64,000 nucleotides of DNA from Zygnema cylindricum (taxonomy: Eukaryota > Streptophyta > Zygnematophyceae > Zygnematales > Zygnemataceae), in the NCBI GenBank assembly GCA_037447655.1, contig JBBHKE010002234.1:1-64000 (forward strand), in the 5' to 3' direction. The notes beneath the pieces are model-generated. The model searched no databases, was not told the origin of the DNA, and was given only the letters and a program-made list of their open reading frames with translations. The position numbers and the translations under genes were made by a program. Positions 1 to 10,284 of the stretch are shown piece by piece. Numbering within the stretch: the stretch's first letter is position 1; every line of letters begins with the position of its first letter.

Positions 1-404
1 CCTCTGGTGTATTCTTCTCACTCGGAGGAGCTCTCGTCTCTTAGGCCTCCAAATAGCAACCTGCTGTTGCCCTCTTCTCAAGTGACGCTGAATAAATGGC
101 AGCGACACATGCTCCATCAATTTCCCCAAACTTCCCCAACCCAAATATTTTGTGAGTCACAAGGTGCCCTCGCTCTAATGAGTAACCCGGTTCGTCACCG
201 ACGAACCAAGCAAATAGACATTCAGTTCCACTTTACACGGGAAACTATCGCGACTGGAATTCTCACCTTTTAATATTAGACTTCTCTCCAGATGGCGGAC
301 TTCCTTACCAAGTCGGTCGAACTTCCTTACCAAGTCTCTCTATCGACCTCAGTTCGAATTGCATTAAGCTTCTGCCGGTCTTACCTTCTAACAAAGAGAG
401 GGGG
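1..404 (+). pseudogene. Decayed Ty1/copia RNase H and 3' end
   Basis: This is the C-terminal end of a copia polyprotein (RNase H). Two frames carry recognisable pieces. Positions 3-110 read like the conserved 'alVSWaSKkQ..VALsS.eAEYmA' segment but with three in-frame stops (two TAG, one TAA). Positions about 115-272 carry FCESQGALALMSNPV and TKQIDIQFHFTRE, matching the end of copia RNase H. A frameshift separates the two. A purine-rich stretch at 393-404 looks like the polypurine tract, directly followed by TGTTAG. The element enters from beyond the left edge and is not functional as sequenced. Confidence 0.85.
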
Positions 405-845
405 TGTTAGAAGAGTAGTCTTTGATAGAAGATAATGTTTCTGTTTAATGTTTTAAATAGCGAAATTCTGAATTGTGTCATCTAGAATTTCGCTATTCAG
501 AATTATGGAGTCTGCAGTTTGTCTAGTATCTAGGGTTTGATATTTCGGTCATTCTACGTTTTACAATCAATGTTTTTTTACGTGTTAGATTCTCGTCAAG
601 ATTTGGTATAAATCTTGACCCTTGCTTTTTACCGGAAGGTCAAATGCCCCTTCAAAATAGGAAAGTATGTTTCAGTTCTCGAGAGGGTATTCTTGAGATA
701 TTATCTCTATTTAGCTTGTCTTTTCTTTTTGTTTTGTATCAGTTTTGAAATTATTAATCAAAACAGAGCATTTTGTCTGTTCCCATTCTTTCCATTCTAT
801 TTGCTACTATGGCTTCACGTTTCACACTTCTCACCAACCCCTTAG
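405..845 (+). repeat. 3' LTR of the left-edge copia element
   Basis: It starts with TGTTAG right after the polypurine tract at 393-404, as copia LTRs do. It contains a TATA-like TATAAAT near 608-614 and a perfect 14-bp inverted repeat (arms 456-469 and 484-497). The right end is not defined by a visible CA plus target duplication, so 845 is approximate. Confidence 0.55.
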
Positions 846-1099
846 AGAGAAGGTTATCTTAATAGAATTACTTTTTATACCACTAAAAAATTAAAATGGT
901 ACGTTAAGGAAAAAATTGTCCCTTTTTTGCATTACATAGCATAACAATTAACCTTCGATTTCTACCAAAATTAGTGTGGACGTTGTACAAAAACCATAAT
1001 ATCTCCAGATAACTTTTATATAAAGGATCCAATCTTTTTTATAAATATAACCTTTTAATTTTCATCTATATATATATTTAAACACATACATATATATGC

Positions 1100-1154
<55 letters not shown>

Positions 1155-1716
1155 TATATATATACCTAAGTTTTTTTTGTAACCTAAAACAAAATATGGT
1201 GTTTTGCACAAATAAATAATAAATACGATTATAAAGAAATGATCCATATCTTTAAAACTAGATCCGCCGATCCAAAAATAATGTTTTTTGGTTTTTGTTT
1301 TACTTTAACGTAATTTTGTAAACAATTTCCATGCATGAATGTTTTCAATTAACACGGTATATATATTTCTTAAGCAGATAAAACTTCAAACTCAATTTTT
1401 TTTGGTAATAAACAATTTTGGCGCCACAAACTTGACAACATGATTATCCTCAAAATTTACCTTTAGAAACAACCAAAACAAATGTAAAATCTTCAATCGA
1501 ATCAATACAAAGTTTTTTGTCCCATTTATAAAGAAAAGAGCAAGAGCAAGAAAGGTATTTCACGATGATAAATATTTTTCCACACATTTCTTCAAACTTC
1601 TAGTGGATAAGAAAAGTGAAAATAAAAAGATTTTGTATTAATGGATGAAAACTTCAGTAACGCGCGAGGACTTCCAATTATACAAATATGGCTTTAAATG
1701 AAAATACAACGTACTA
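846..1716. other. AT-rich non-coding stretch with (AT)n microsatellite
   Basis: No coding signal seen on either strand. An (AT)n run occupies about 1104-1152. Confidence 0.7.
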
Positions 1717-1875
1717 CACCGCTAATCTTTATTAGTGTTGAAGTTTTTTTCGCCACTTAAGCAAGATTGCAACCTTCTTTTTGGCAATTTCCAATTGAAA
1801 ATCTTATAAGTGTGTACAAAGAAAAGATGTTTTAAGTGGCAAAAACAAAATTAACAATAATAACGATTAGCGGTG
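1717..1875. mobile_element. MITE, copy 1 (TA target, CACCGC termini)
   Basis: The terminal inverted repeat begins CACCGCTAATC at the left and ends GATTAGCGGTG at the right, with TA on both outer sides (1715-1716 and 1876-1877). Similarity of the arms continues inward through GCCACTTAA and the complement of GATGTTTTAAGTGGC. There is no coding capacity. Termini are shared with the elements at 3932-4148 and 61357-61555. The TA flanks suggest a Tc1/mariner-type parent, which is an inference. Confidence 0.75.
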
Positions 1876-1943
1876 TACCAAAGAAAGTACTCTCTCAAAA
1901 CTTAACGTTAGAGGATGTTATGTTCAAATGGAAGATGCGAAGA

Positions 1944-2990
1944 AAGTTAAAGTTGCGCGACAATGGTGCTATAGGATGATACATACAGTCAGTGGGCACG
2001 CACCCATAGAATTATATGTAAGTACAAATGCAATTAAGGAGGAAGCTTGGAATTGTATGGATATGGTGTCATAGGAGGATACAACTTACAACCATTGTGT
2101 GCATACCTACAGAATCGACATTATGTACTAACTAAACGAGTGAAGAAGCTTAAAATTTTAAGGATATGGTGTCCTAAAATGATCAATCTTAAAACCAATG
2201 GTCGCTCGCCCTCAAAAGTTGTTTGGAGAAATGTATTGGGCAAGGACATCGAGGATTCCATGGATATGGTGTCATTGCATGATAGAGAATACAATTGTCG
2301 TGCGCCCTTATTAGAAGTATAACATGAGATAAAGCTTCGAAATGTAAAGATATGGTGTCAACGGATGATGCAACATCTAACAAGTGCGCGGTCGCCCTTA
2401 ATGTTTGATGCATAAGGATGTTAAGTACAAATGTAACAAGCGATAAAGTACGGAACTATACCAACATGGTGTTATAAGAATATACACCATACAACGATTT
2501 CTTAGAATTTGATGCAAACACAAACGTAACAGGCGAAGAACCTTTGCATATAAAAATGTGATGTCATATGATGATACAAAGTACAACCAATGGGCACGCG
2601 TCTACAAAAGTTGATGTAGGTATAAATGTATCTTGCAATGAAGCTTGGAAACGTACGAGTATACCGCGCAATAGGATGTTAATGGTACAAAAGTGGCCAC
2701 GCGCCCTCATAATGTGTTAGGACAAATGTAACAGAGGATGAACCGTGGAATACTACAGATATGGTGTCATAGGATCATACAATCTACAAGCAGTGGCCGA
2801 CGTCTCCTAAATTGTGATGTTAAATCTAAATGTAACTAGCGAGAGGAGCTTGGAGGTGTTCGAATATCATGTCATAAAAAGATAAATTGTATAGTTGCTG
2901 GTCGAGTGCCCTCAAAATTTGATTTCAAAGGTTAAATATAGATGTATGGGCGATGAAGGTTGAAATTGTACGAACAACAAGGTGACTTAG
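1944..2990. repeat. Degenerate tandem satellite, ~100-bp unit, about 10 copies
   Basis: The motif GATATGGTGTCATA or a variant recurs near 1960, 2060, 2163, 2263, 2349, 2465, 2557, 2665, 2758 and 2862, so the spacing is roughly 85-115 bp. Within each unit the order is GAAGCTTGGAA, then the ATGGTGTCATAGGATGATACA block, then GTGGGCACGCGCCCT, then GTACAAATGTAAC. Copies are strongly diverged. Short ORFs here are by-products of the repeat. Confidence 0.8.
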
Positions 2991-3931
2991 AGGATGAAAG
3001 AATTTTAAGCTGTGATGTGATTGCTTAGGTGTATTGTGACAATTTTACTTTATTCCATGTTGTCAATTTTGACATACTCGATAGCTACTAAAATAACATT
3101 AGTTCACGTTTTCACTTTGTTAAAAAATTTGAAGGGCTAGAAATGTCCAACGTTGCTAAAAAAGCAAGCAAAGTATAATACAGTTTTAGATCACAAAGAA
3201 TCTTGTAAAATGACAAATGTGATAATTAGCGTTGCAGCGTCCACCTCATTTTCATCCTTCATTCTGCCCTCCTCGTTTTCCTCCTCTTGCTACTTGTCCT
3301 TTAGTCCTACTCTTTTTTTTCCTCCCCTTTTTCTTCCTCTTTGTTCCTCCTCCTTCCTCGTCCTTCCTCTTTCTTGTTGGGATATTTGTGCGCACTGACA
3401 AATCCACCGACGCTGCGCGAAGTTGTGTGCGTTTCATTTTATTTGTCTGTAAATATTTGTTAAGATTTGTGATTTGCGCGCCAGTATTATCTACATTTGT
3501 TATTCCGTACAATCTCAATGTTAGGTTTAAATACATGTTATTTATTGTGTTGTCTTTTGTTGGATTGCTTCTATGAGGTAGCAACTCATAAAAAACACGC
3601 AAGAAACGCTAGAAAAATAATGAATATTCGCATGGAACAAATGCGTTGTTTACAAAATGTGTTGACCAACTTTGACTTCAAAATAAAATGAAAAATATAA
3701 AAACACTTAATCAAAAATTATAATGAGCAATTTTATGCAGGCATGGCGTATGTTTTGCACTACAATTCAAAAACATGCCAAATTAGAGTAGCTGACATCA
3801 ATAAAACACTAACTATATTAGCGTAAAGGAAGAAGTAGAATAATTTATTATATTTTAGGTTGGATGGTCAAAAATTTATAGGCGCCGGATGTGTTATGAA
3901 AAGCAATAGCAAATCACGCTGTACTGTACTA
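2991..3931. other. Non-coding stretch, no gene recognised
   Basis: A short C/T-rich patch lies at about 3240-3385. The short ORFs over it are low-complexity serine/proline/phenylalanine reads without family resemblance. Nothing else was recognised. Confidence 0.55.
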
Positions 3932-4148
3932 CACCGTGAATCGCTTGTAGTGCTACTATTTTTTTAGCCATTTGAAACATCTTTTCTCTGTGCACACTTG
4001 TAGAGTTGAAAACCTGACAGCCTCAATTCAAACGCAAGGTTATCGCCTTCCGATTGGTGGTCACCAATCATAAAATGGATATGTGTGTATTGAGAAAAGA
4101 TGTTTTAAGTGGCGATCAAAATGTTAACACTAAAAGCGATACAAGGTG
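3932..4148. mobile_element. MITE, copy 2
   Basis: The left terminus is CACCGTGAATCGCTT and the right terminus is AAGCGATACAAGGTG, with TA on each side. The inverted arms extend through GCCATTTGAAACATCTTTTCTC on the left and the complement of GAGAAAAGATGTTTTAAGTGGC on the right, so they are about 70 bp each. It belongs to the same family as 1717-1875 and 61357-61555. Confidence 0.75.
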
Positions 4149-5196
4149 TAGATTCCCGGATGTAAGTAGGAGCGCCACACAAAAGACAATACAATAAAAA
4201 ACATGTACCCAAACAAAACATTGAGACCATATGAAATAATAAACATTAAGCACAAAACCTACCAAACATTTACGAACGCAGAAAAAGAAACATAAATACA
4301 CAGTGAAAACTGATTTTGAATCTAAAATCCAGATTGAACAAGAATCTCCAAAGGGGAGGGGCAGCGTAGGGGCAAGAGAGGAGGCAGGATAGGGGCTCAC
4401 GGGTGAGGAGAGGTAGAGGGAGAGGGAGAGAGGGAGAAAAGGGTGAAGGATAGGGAGAGGGAGAGGGAGAGAGAGAGGGAGGGAGGAGGGGCAGCGTAGG
4501 GGCAAGAGAGGAGGCGAGATAGGCTAGGCTGGGCAAAATACAGATTGAACTAGAGCCTGTAAACTGCCATCTGTAAAGCTTTCACATCGAATTCCAAACA
4601 AAGTGTATACGTGAAACTAAAATTGCAAACTAGAAACTGAAAATTTCTACATCCAGTTTGAAATACATGGACAATTACCAACCATCACCATAAAAGTACC
4701 AACAATACGGCTTTTCTCACTTTTAAATATTAGAATGTTATTTGTTTTCTTGCCTTATCTATTAAAATGATTATATGAACTCTTTTTGGATGCTTTTTTA
4801 AAATGATTTTTTTTTTTTTTTACAAGTCTTTAATCAAATTATATTCCGGGCTTAAGAAAACAGGTTAACATGTTTTTACATTATGCAACACTACATGAAA
4901 ATTTGAAAAATTAATATATCCGATTGTTAATTAAAAACCGCACTAAATCTTGCAGAAATTGAATTCTCCATGTGTGGTCCGAAATCTTCATGTCTAAAAA
5001 ACTAGCTCAATATCTAAAAATTAGGAGTTTGAATCTTATCTCGCCCTCTCTCCCTCCCTCTCTTCCTTTCCGTCTCATATTCCATATTTCTAATAGTCGC
5101 CCCCCTTGATGACTTATCCAGTTGTGAGTACATAAGCATTCGAATGTAATTCCAAAACCATCGCATCCAGTCTTTTTCATCGTCACTGATCCTAAC
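4149..5196. other. Region below the LysM genes: GA-rich minisatellite and AT-rich DNA
   Basis: Positions 4338-4530 are almost pure G/A on the plus strand and contain two copies (~131 bp apart) of the block GGGGCAGCGTAGGGGCAAG. The rest is AT-rich without coding signal. It may include the 3' UTR of the minus-strand gene ending at 5197. Confidence 0.5.
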
Positions 5197-5415
5197 TTAG
5201 GGACATTTTTTTTCTTTTGGAACGCAAATTCGATTCAGACGTTTAAGTTTTGAATCGGTGCAAGCGAAACGATTTAAGGATTTGAAAGTTTTTCCGGTAT
5301 TCGCAAAATAGTCCCTATTTATATTTTTGCAGTTGTCCGTTTGTCTTCTGATGCAGGACTTAAAATTGCAACCCTCTTGCTTTGCACCAACGGAATAAAC
5401 GGACTCCAAACATAT
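5197..5415 (-). CDS. LysM exon b', terminal, duplicate copy (stop at 5197)
   Basis: The acceptor TTTTTGCAG is followed by ICLESVYSV in phase 0. A LysM core (CIRRQTDNCKNI, FKSLNRFAC, RICVP) follows, and the exon ends KKCP then TAA. It is 73 codons including stop. It is the paralogue of the LysM part of 7365-7766, about 80% similar by eye, but stops where the other copy runs into PPSPPP. LysM modules bind N-acetylglucosamine-type glycans. It joins 6226-6429 in phase 0. Whether this pair belongs to the upstream gene or is a truncated tandem duplicate is unresolved, because no phase-0 donor was found at the end of 7365-7766. Confidence 0.7.
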   Translation of the reverse strand: MCLESVYSVGAKQEGCNFKSCIRRQTDNCKNINRDYFANTGKTFKSLNRFACTDSKLKRLNRICVPKEKKCP

Positions 5416-6225
5416 CTGCAAAAAGGTTTGAAAAAAAAAGAGAGAGAGAGAGAGAGAGATGGAGAAGGGAAGAGAGAGGAAGAGAGAGGTTTACTACCAT
5501 TATAAAAAAATAAATCAAATAACCTAAAGTTCCTGAAATTTTTTATTACTTTGAATTTCTTTTTTTAAAAAGGGTTTAAATAAAAACCATTGAAAATATT
5601 TGGGCCACTATTCTTGTATGTTTTCCGTAAACTTTGGAATTGCGAAAAGAAAAATTAACAATACAACAAGCATCTGAAGGTGGGATTTGTTTGGGCCTTT
5701 TTGGCATGTTATGGAAGTTTTGTTTTGTTTGTGTTTAAATCGGCGAGTTTTGGACCTTCATCTGGAAAAGTAAAATGTTGTAAGAAGTGAACCACCTTCT
5801 TTTTTGTTGTTAGCCGAAATTGGAGGCAATAAGTTTCATATTTTTTGCCTGAAATCTCAAACTTTTTACATTAAAAAAAATAAAAATCCTGAAGAACACA
5901 AATCGAGTTGGTTTACTGACATATTTTTGTCGGTGATACTAATGTGAAAATACCCATCTATGATATTATTTAATGGGGTACCTCTTGTTGTGATTGCATA
6001 TAAATGGGTTCATAAAATATCTCTTTTTGTCTGTTAATATGCTAAGTAATACACATCTACAAGATAAAAGGGTTTATGAAAACCTTTTGTTGTACACTAT
6101 TAGGCTATTTTATTTATTTTTGTAAAATAATTTGGTTTATTAGATAATTATCATGAAATGTCTTCTTTTGCATTTCAATATGCTAATACCCATTTGGAAA
6201 AAAAATGAATTTATGAGTTATTTAC

Positions 6226-6429
6226 CTCTTGTTGCGGGGTTTGATCTCCGTCAAAATCGATAGAAGTAAACAGTTTTCCACAATACACTCCAGGATTGAG
6301 CCAATAAAATTGAGTGATATTACCCGTGAAATTTGTATTTATTATAGAAGTACAACTTTGTCCTTTCTTTACGGAAAATGGTTTCACACAAGGTCCAGGA
6401 TTGACCGCGTCTCCCCTTATGATGCAAAC
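6226..6429 (-). CDS. LysM exon a', duplicate copy
   Basis: Acceptor TTTTTCAG, 68 codons in phase 0 at both ends, donor GTAAAT. It reads VCIIRGDAVNPGPC, then a LysM with FSVKKGQSCTSI and FYWLNPGVYCGKLF, ending DGDQTPQQE. It is the paralogue of 8784-8957; this copy has ten extra residues around the second half. LysM folds recognise chitin- or peptidoglycan-like glycans. Glycine/cysteine spacing and the LNPG motif support LysM over other cysteine-rich modules. The exon preceding it is not identified with confidence. Confidence 0.75.
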
Positions 6430-6599
6430 CTGAAAAATATTTTTTGTGGAAAAACTGATTTTTAATAACAAATGTAATTGGAACAATTTTTTTTTAAAAG
6501 ATGATGCAATCTGAAAAGGTTTTTGGAAAGGTTTATTTTAGAGATGATTGCTTAAAAAACGTTTGCTTGGAAAATAGTTTAGCATGTCAATGTTTACAA

Positions 6600-7440
6600 T
6601 AAAATCGTCAAGTTAGGAACTCCTAAATATTGTCATCCATATAAGTTATCGCAAACTCAAAATCGTCTAAACCGCGAAAACTTCTACAAAATTATTATGG
6701 CCAACATAAAGCTTTTCCTTCTAGATTTCTCTGGTCCATCTGCTAAAAAAGAGACAGTAAATGAGTGTTTGTCACAATTGTTGTAAGATAAAGCTATTTT
6801 GTGGCTTGCAAGAATACAGATGCAAAGGGGAAAAAACTTAAAATAAACAATCCTAAAACCACCGTATAACCCAAAAAGCGTTTGATTTTTTAAATTCGCC
6901 AAGAATATCTATTGTACTTTTTTTGACACAACTATAGTAACATTTGTAATTTTGAATTCATTGTAAGAATATATGGAAAACTCAAATGTTTGAGATCTGT
7001 TTTTTTATTTTTTATCAATTTTAATCACTTGCTTGAATATTTACTGTTGTGTTGGTCAACAGACCTAATATTTTTATTTTGCAATTTTGTTCTTAGGATT
7101 TTGAATTATAATTATTTTTATAAACTTTTACCGTGTTTGTTGTATTGCTAAACTAACATCGCTTCACAAAATTTTGTCAGCCTATTTGGTAGCTGATTTT
7201 TTATCACTTTTTGATTTTAGTCAACTTATTCACTTTATTTTTTATGACATATTCAGTTCGTTCGTACTCTAAACTTAACCAGCATTCTAAGCTATTTCTA
7301 CTTATTTGGTTGTTGACTATTAATCATTTTTTTTTTCCTTCAGTTCGATGAATAAATTTAACAACTACGAAAATGAAAGTTGTAGGGAAGGTATCATACG
7401 CGTAAGAGGTGGAGGTGGTGGAGGTCTTGGAGGGGGAGAT
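6600..7440 (-). repeat. Intron/PPSPPP-end cassette, homologous to 36.5-37.3 kb
   Basis: This stretch matches 36490-37300 almost throughout. Examples are TTCGTCAAGTTAGGAA, the AACTTAACCACCATTCTAAGC type block, and GATGAATAAATTTAACAA just before the Pro-rich segment. The other copy lies between the big PPSPPP array and the first protease exon, so this is a displaced duplicate of that intron. Confidence 0.8.
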
Positions 7441-7766
7441 GTAGGAGATGGAGGAGGAGACGGAGGGGGAGATGGAGGAGGAGATGGAGGAGATGGAGGA
7501 GGAGATGGAGGAGGAGATGGAGGAGGTTGAGGAGGAGATGGGGAAGGAGGTAGCGATGGACCTAGACATTTTTTTTCATTTGGAACGCAAATTCGATCCA
7601 GAAGTTTAAGTTTTGAATCTGTGCAAGCAAAACCATTTAAGGATTTGAACGTTTTTCCGATGTTCGCAAAATAGTCCCTAATTATAGTTTTGCAATTATC
7701 CGCTTGTCTTTTGATGCAGGACGTAAATCTGCAACCTGTTAGTATCGTAGCAGACTCCAAACATAT
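7365..7766 (-). CDS. LysM exon b fused to short PPSPPP tail, stop at 7365
   Basis: Acceptor TTTTTGCAG, then ICLESATIL in phase 0, following DGDQ of exon 8784-8957. Residues ~12-62 form a LysM (CIKRQADNCKTI, FKSLNGFAC, RICVPNEKKC). The exon then reads directly into about 45 residues of PPSPPPSPPP/PPRPPPP repeat and ends LSFS-TAG. A possible donor at 7399 (ACGC|GTATGA) matches the donor that ends the large array at 37274, so the stop may lie in intron sequence in some transcripts. Proline-serine repeats of this kind are typical of algal hydroxyproline-rich wall glycoproteins. The natural 3' end of the gene is probably here, but this is not certain. Confidence 0.75.
   Translation of the reverse strand: MCLESATILTGCRFTSCIKRQADNCKTIIRDYFANIGKTFKSLNGFACTDSKLKLLDRICVPNEKKCLGPSLPPSPSPPQPPPSPPPSPPPSPPSPPPSPPPSPPPSPTSPPPRPPPPPPLTRMIPSLQLSFS
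7420..7550 (-). repeat. Short PPSPPP-coding minisatellite
   Basis: GGAGGAGATGGAGGAGGAGAT-type units on the plus strand encode PPSPPPSPPP on the minus strand. It is a small relative of the 4.3-kb array at 37.3-41.5 kb. Confidence 0.85.
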
Positions 7767-9113
7767 CTGCAAAAAGGTTTTGGAAAAAAAAAAAAAAGGG
7801 AGAGAGAGTTGGAGAAGGGGAGAGAGGAGAAGAGAGAGGTTTACTAACATTATAAAGAAACTTTAAAATAATCTAGGATTCCTGAACGATTTTTAACTTT
7901 AAACTTATTTTTTAAACATAGGAAATGGACATCCATTCGTACGTAAAAATTTTGGAATGAGCTATAAATGTTGAATTAACTAATCTTAGTTGTAACTGTT
8001 ACTACCCTTCAAATGAGTAAAACAATGACAAGTTTAGAAACACAAAAAGAGATGTGTGACAAGTTGAAAAGTTGATTGAAAATTTTGGATAGTCGTTCCC
8101 CATTTTCTTTAAATAAAAACGATTGAAAATATTTCGGCCTCTATTCTTGTATGTTTTCCGTAAATTTTGGAATTGTGAAAAGGAAAATTAACAATACAAT
8201 AAACATCTGAAGGTGGGATTTGTTTGGGTCTTTTTGGCATGTTATGGAAGTTTTGTTTTGTTTGTGTTTAAATCGGCGAGTTTTAGACCTTCATTTGGAA
8301 AAGTGAAATGTTGTAAGAAGTGAACCACCTTCTTTCTTTTTGTTAGCTCGAAATTGGAGACAATAAGTTTCATATTATTTGCCTGAAATCTCAAACTTTT
8401 TACATTAAAAATATAAAAATTCTGAAGGATACGGATCGAGTTGGTTCACTGACACATTGTTGTCGATGATACTAATGTGAAAATACCCATTTGTGATATT
8501 ATTTAATGGGGTACCTCTTGTTGTGATTGCATATATATGGGTTTATGAAATATCTCTTTTGTCTGTTAATATGCTAAGTAATACACATTTGCAAGATAAA
8601 AGGGTTTATGAAAACCTTTTGTTGTACTCTAATAGGCCAAAAAAAAACTCTTTTTGTATGGTAGGTTGCAAACGCCCCTGCGTAAAATATTTTGGTTTAC
8701 CAGATGTTTATCATGAAATGTCTTCTTTTGCATTTCAATATGCTAATACCCATTTGAAAAAAAAAAATGATTCTATGAACTACCTGATCCCCGTCGTTGA
8801 ACAACTTTCCACAATGCACTCCAGGATTGAGCCAATAAAACTTAGTGATATTACCCGCAAAATATGTATTTATTATAGAAGTACAGCTTTGGCCCTTCTG
8901 TGCGGAAAGGAATTTCACACAAATTCCGGGAATTGCGTCTCCCCTTATGATGCAAACCTGAAAAATAGTGTGTGAAAAAACTGATCTTTAATAAAAAAAG
9001 TAATTGGAACAAAACAAAAATTAAAAAATGATGTAATCTAGAAAGGTTTTTGGAAAGGTTTGTTTTAGAGATGATTGCTTTAAAATGTTTGCTTGGAAAA
9101 TAGTTTGGCATGT
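7560..9113 (-). repeat. Tandem duplication, copy S2 (LysM exon pair plus intron)
   Basis: Counterpart of 5190-6595. It includes both LysM exons, the intervening ~1-kb intron, and the beginning of the next intron (TTTTTGGAAAGGTTT and TTGCTTGGAAAATAGTTT are shared). Confidence 0.85.
8784..8957 (-). CDS. LysM exon a
   Basis: 58 codons, phase 0 at both ends, acceptor CTATTTTTCAG, donor GTAGTT. It starts VCIIRGDAIPGIC and carries the LysM core AQKGQSCTSI, KFYWLNPGVHCGKLF, ending NDGDQ. It joins 7365-7766 so that GDQ|ICLE completes the LysM end, where other LysM proteins have a G..VC.P-like motif. The upstream partner is 9548-9706. Confidence 0.8.
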
Positions 9114-9547
9114 CTATTTTGCACATAGAAGGAACTAGCTGTATTTTGTTTGAAGTTCTCAGCTGGATTGGAAATTTGATATGAAACTTTAAACTTAATA
9201 TAAAATTGTGCGTTCCTAAATTTTTATCAGCCACAACATCGTTGTAAAAGGGCGCAAAAAACTTTCAAACAGAATCTCAACAAAGATTTTAAATAAAAAC
9301 AAGCAAGTGAATACATAAAAGGTGGGAAAAAGTTAAAAACAAAAAAATATTCAGCATAAGCAGAGCAATTTGTCATCATAAGCACAGCAAATGGTAATTT
9401 GCCAAACAGAAAGACCACAAGAAAAAAAAAGGATAAATTGCGAAAAGAATACATTGTTAGAATCTTGCATTGTAAAAAGGGGACATTGCCGAAAGACGAT
9501 ATTGCTTAACGGATAACTTACAAAATGAGTGTTAAGCAGATTAATAC

Positions 9548-9706
9548 AGAAAAATGAGGCATTCTGGAATAAGTATTATGCAAATGGAGTTCAGCACCAT
9601 ACTTGTTGAAAATCTGAGTTGAGAGTAGCTGATACTCGATTGGGGACCTGCTTCCATTAAGAGATTTTATGTTAAAGCTGTTCGAGATTGACGAACAAGT
9701 ATCATT
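9548..9706 (-). CDS. LysM exon (NDTCSSI), 3' boundary uncertain
   Basis: The acceptor TTTTTGTTTAG is followed in phase 0 by NDTCSSISNSFNIKSLNG, which is the start of a LysM core and continues LTYAVQE from exon 10110-10199. The chosen donor (TCT|GTATTA) is the only phase-0 GT that suits the next exon; stronger-looking GTAAGT at about 9523 would be out of phase. The second half of the module (about residues 20-53) is poorly conserved, so either the boundary is wrong or the module has drifted. Confidence 0.55.
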
Positions 9707-10109
9707 CTAAACAAAAAAAACAAATTTGTGACACACGATATGGAACAAAAATAGTTAGAAAGGGACATAAAAAAAGGTGAGAGAGCAGATAAGGTCATTA
9801 AGTTCTGATTTTACTCGTGCTTTTTTTTTTTGTTTTTAAAAGTTCATGTTTTTCAGGGCGTTTTATTTTTTTGATCTTTCTACAATAAAAAGAAGAAAAT
9901 CAGAGAAAAAGTGCATTATGTTTTATAATTGTTGTTTACTAGTAATTATATTTTTTTCCTTTAAGGTTATGCACACAGTTTGCATAAAGCGTATATTTCA
10001 TTGTTTTTACCAAATATGTCACTTGAGTCAAAGGATATTGAAACAAGAAAAGAAAAATATGTATAAAGACATATCGTAATATTATTTTGAGGTTCTTAAG
10101 GGATTTTAC

Positions 10110-10199
10110 CTCTTGTACGGCATAAGTTAAGGAGCATTTCTCGCCTTTAGTGACGTTTACGGTTGCAGACGCTTTTAAAAAACGGGTACAATCTAATCC
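10110..10199 (-). CDS. LysM-linking exon (GLDC..SLTYAVQE)
   Basis: 30 codons, phase 0-0, acceptor CGCAAATACAG, donor GTAAAA. GLDCTRFL completes the preceding LysM (the ...NP|GLDC junction is the usual LNPG.DC motif). TKGEKCSLTYAVQE then opens the next LysM. An intron therefore sits inside each LysM at the same structural place. Confidence 0.75.
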
Positions 10200-10284
10200 C
10201 TGTATTTGCGATAAAGGCATAAAATGAATTCAAATCAATTCGTGATTCAACAAAATTCATTCCTATCGATGTCAAAATTGAAAG

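Larger units (their letters stand above)
5190..6595 (-). repeat. Tandem duplication, copy S1 (LysM exon pair plus intron)
   Basis: Exons and intron closely match 7560-9113, with an offset near 2.5 kb. For example, the intron block containing GAAGGTGGGATTTG is at about 5676 and at about 8208. Similarity stops near 6595 and 9113. Confidence 0.85.

Noticed and set aside
1944-2990. CRISPR-like array
   Set aside because: Units are ~100 bp, diverged along their whole length, with no constant repeat and variable spacer pattern, in a eukaryotic context.
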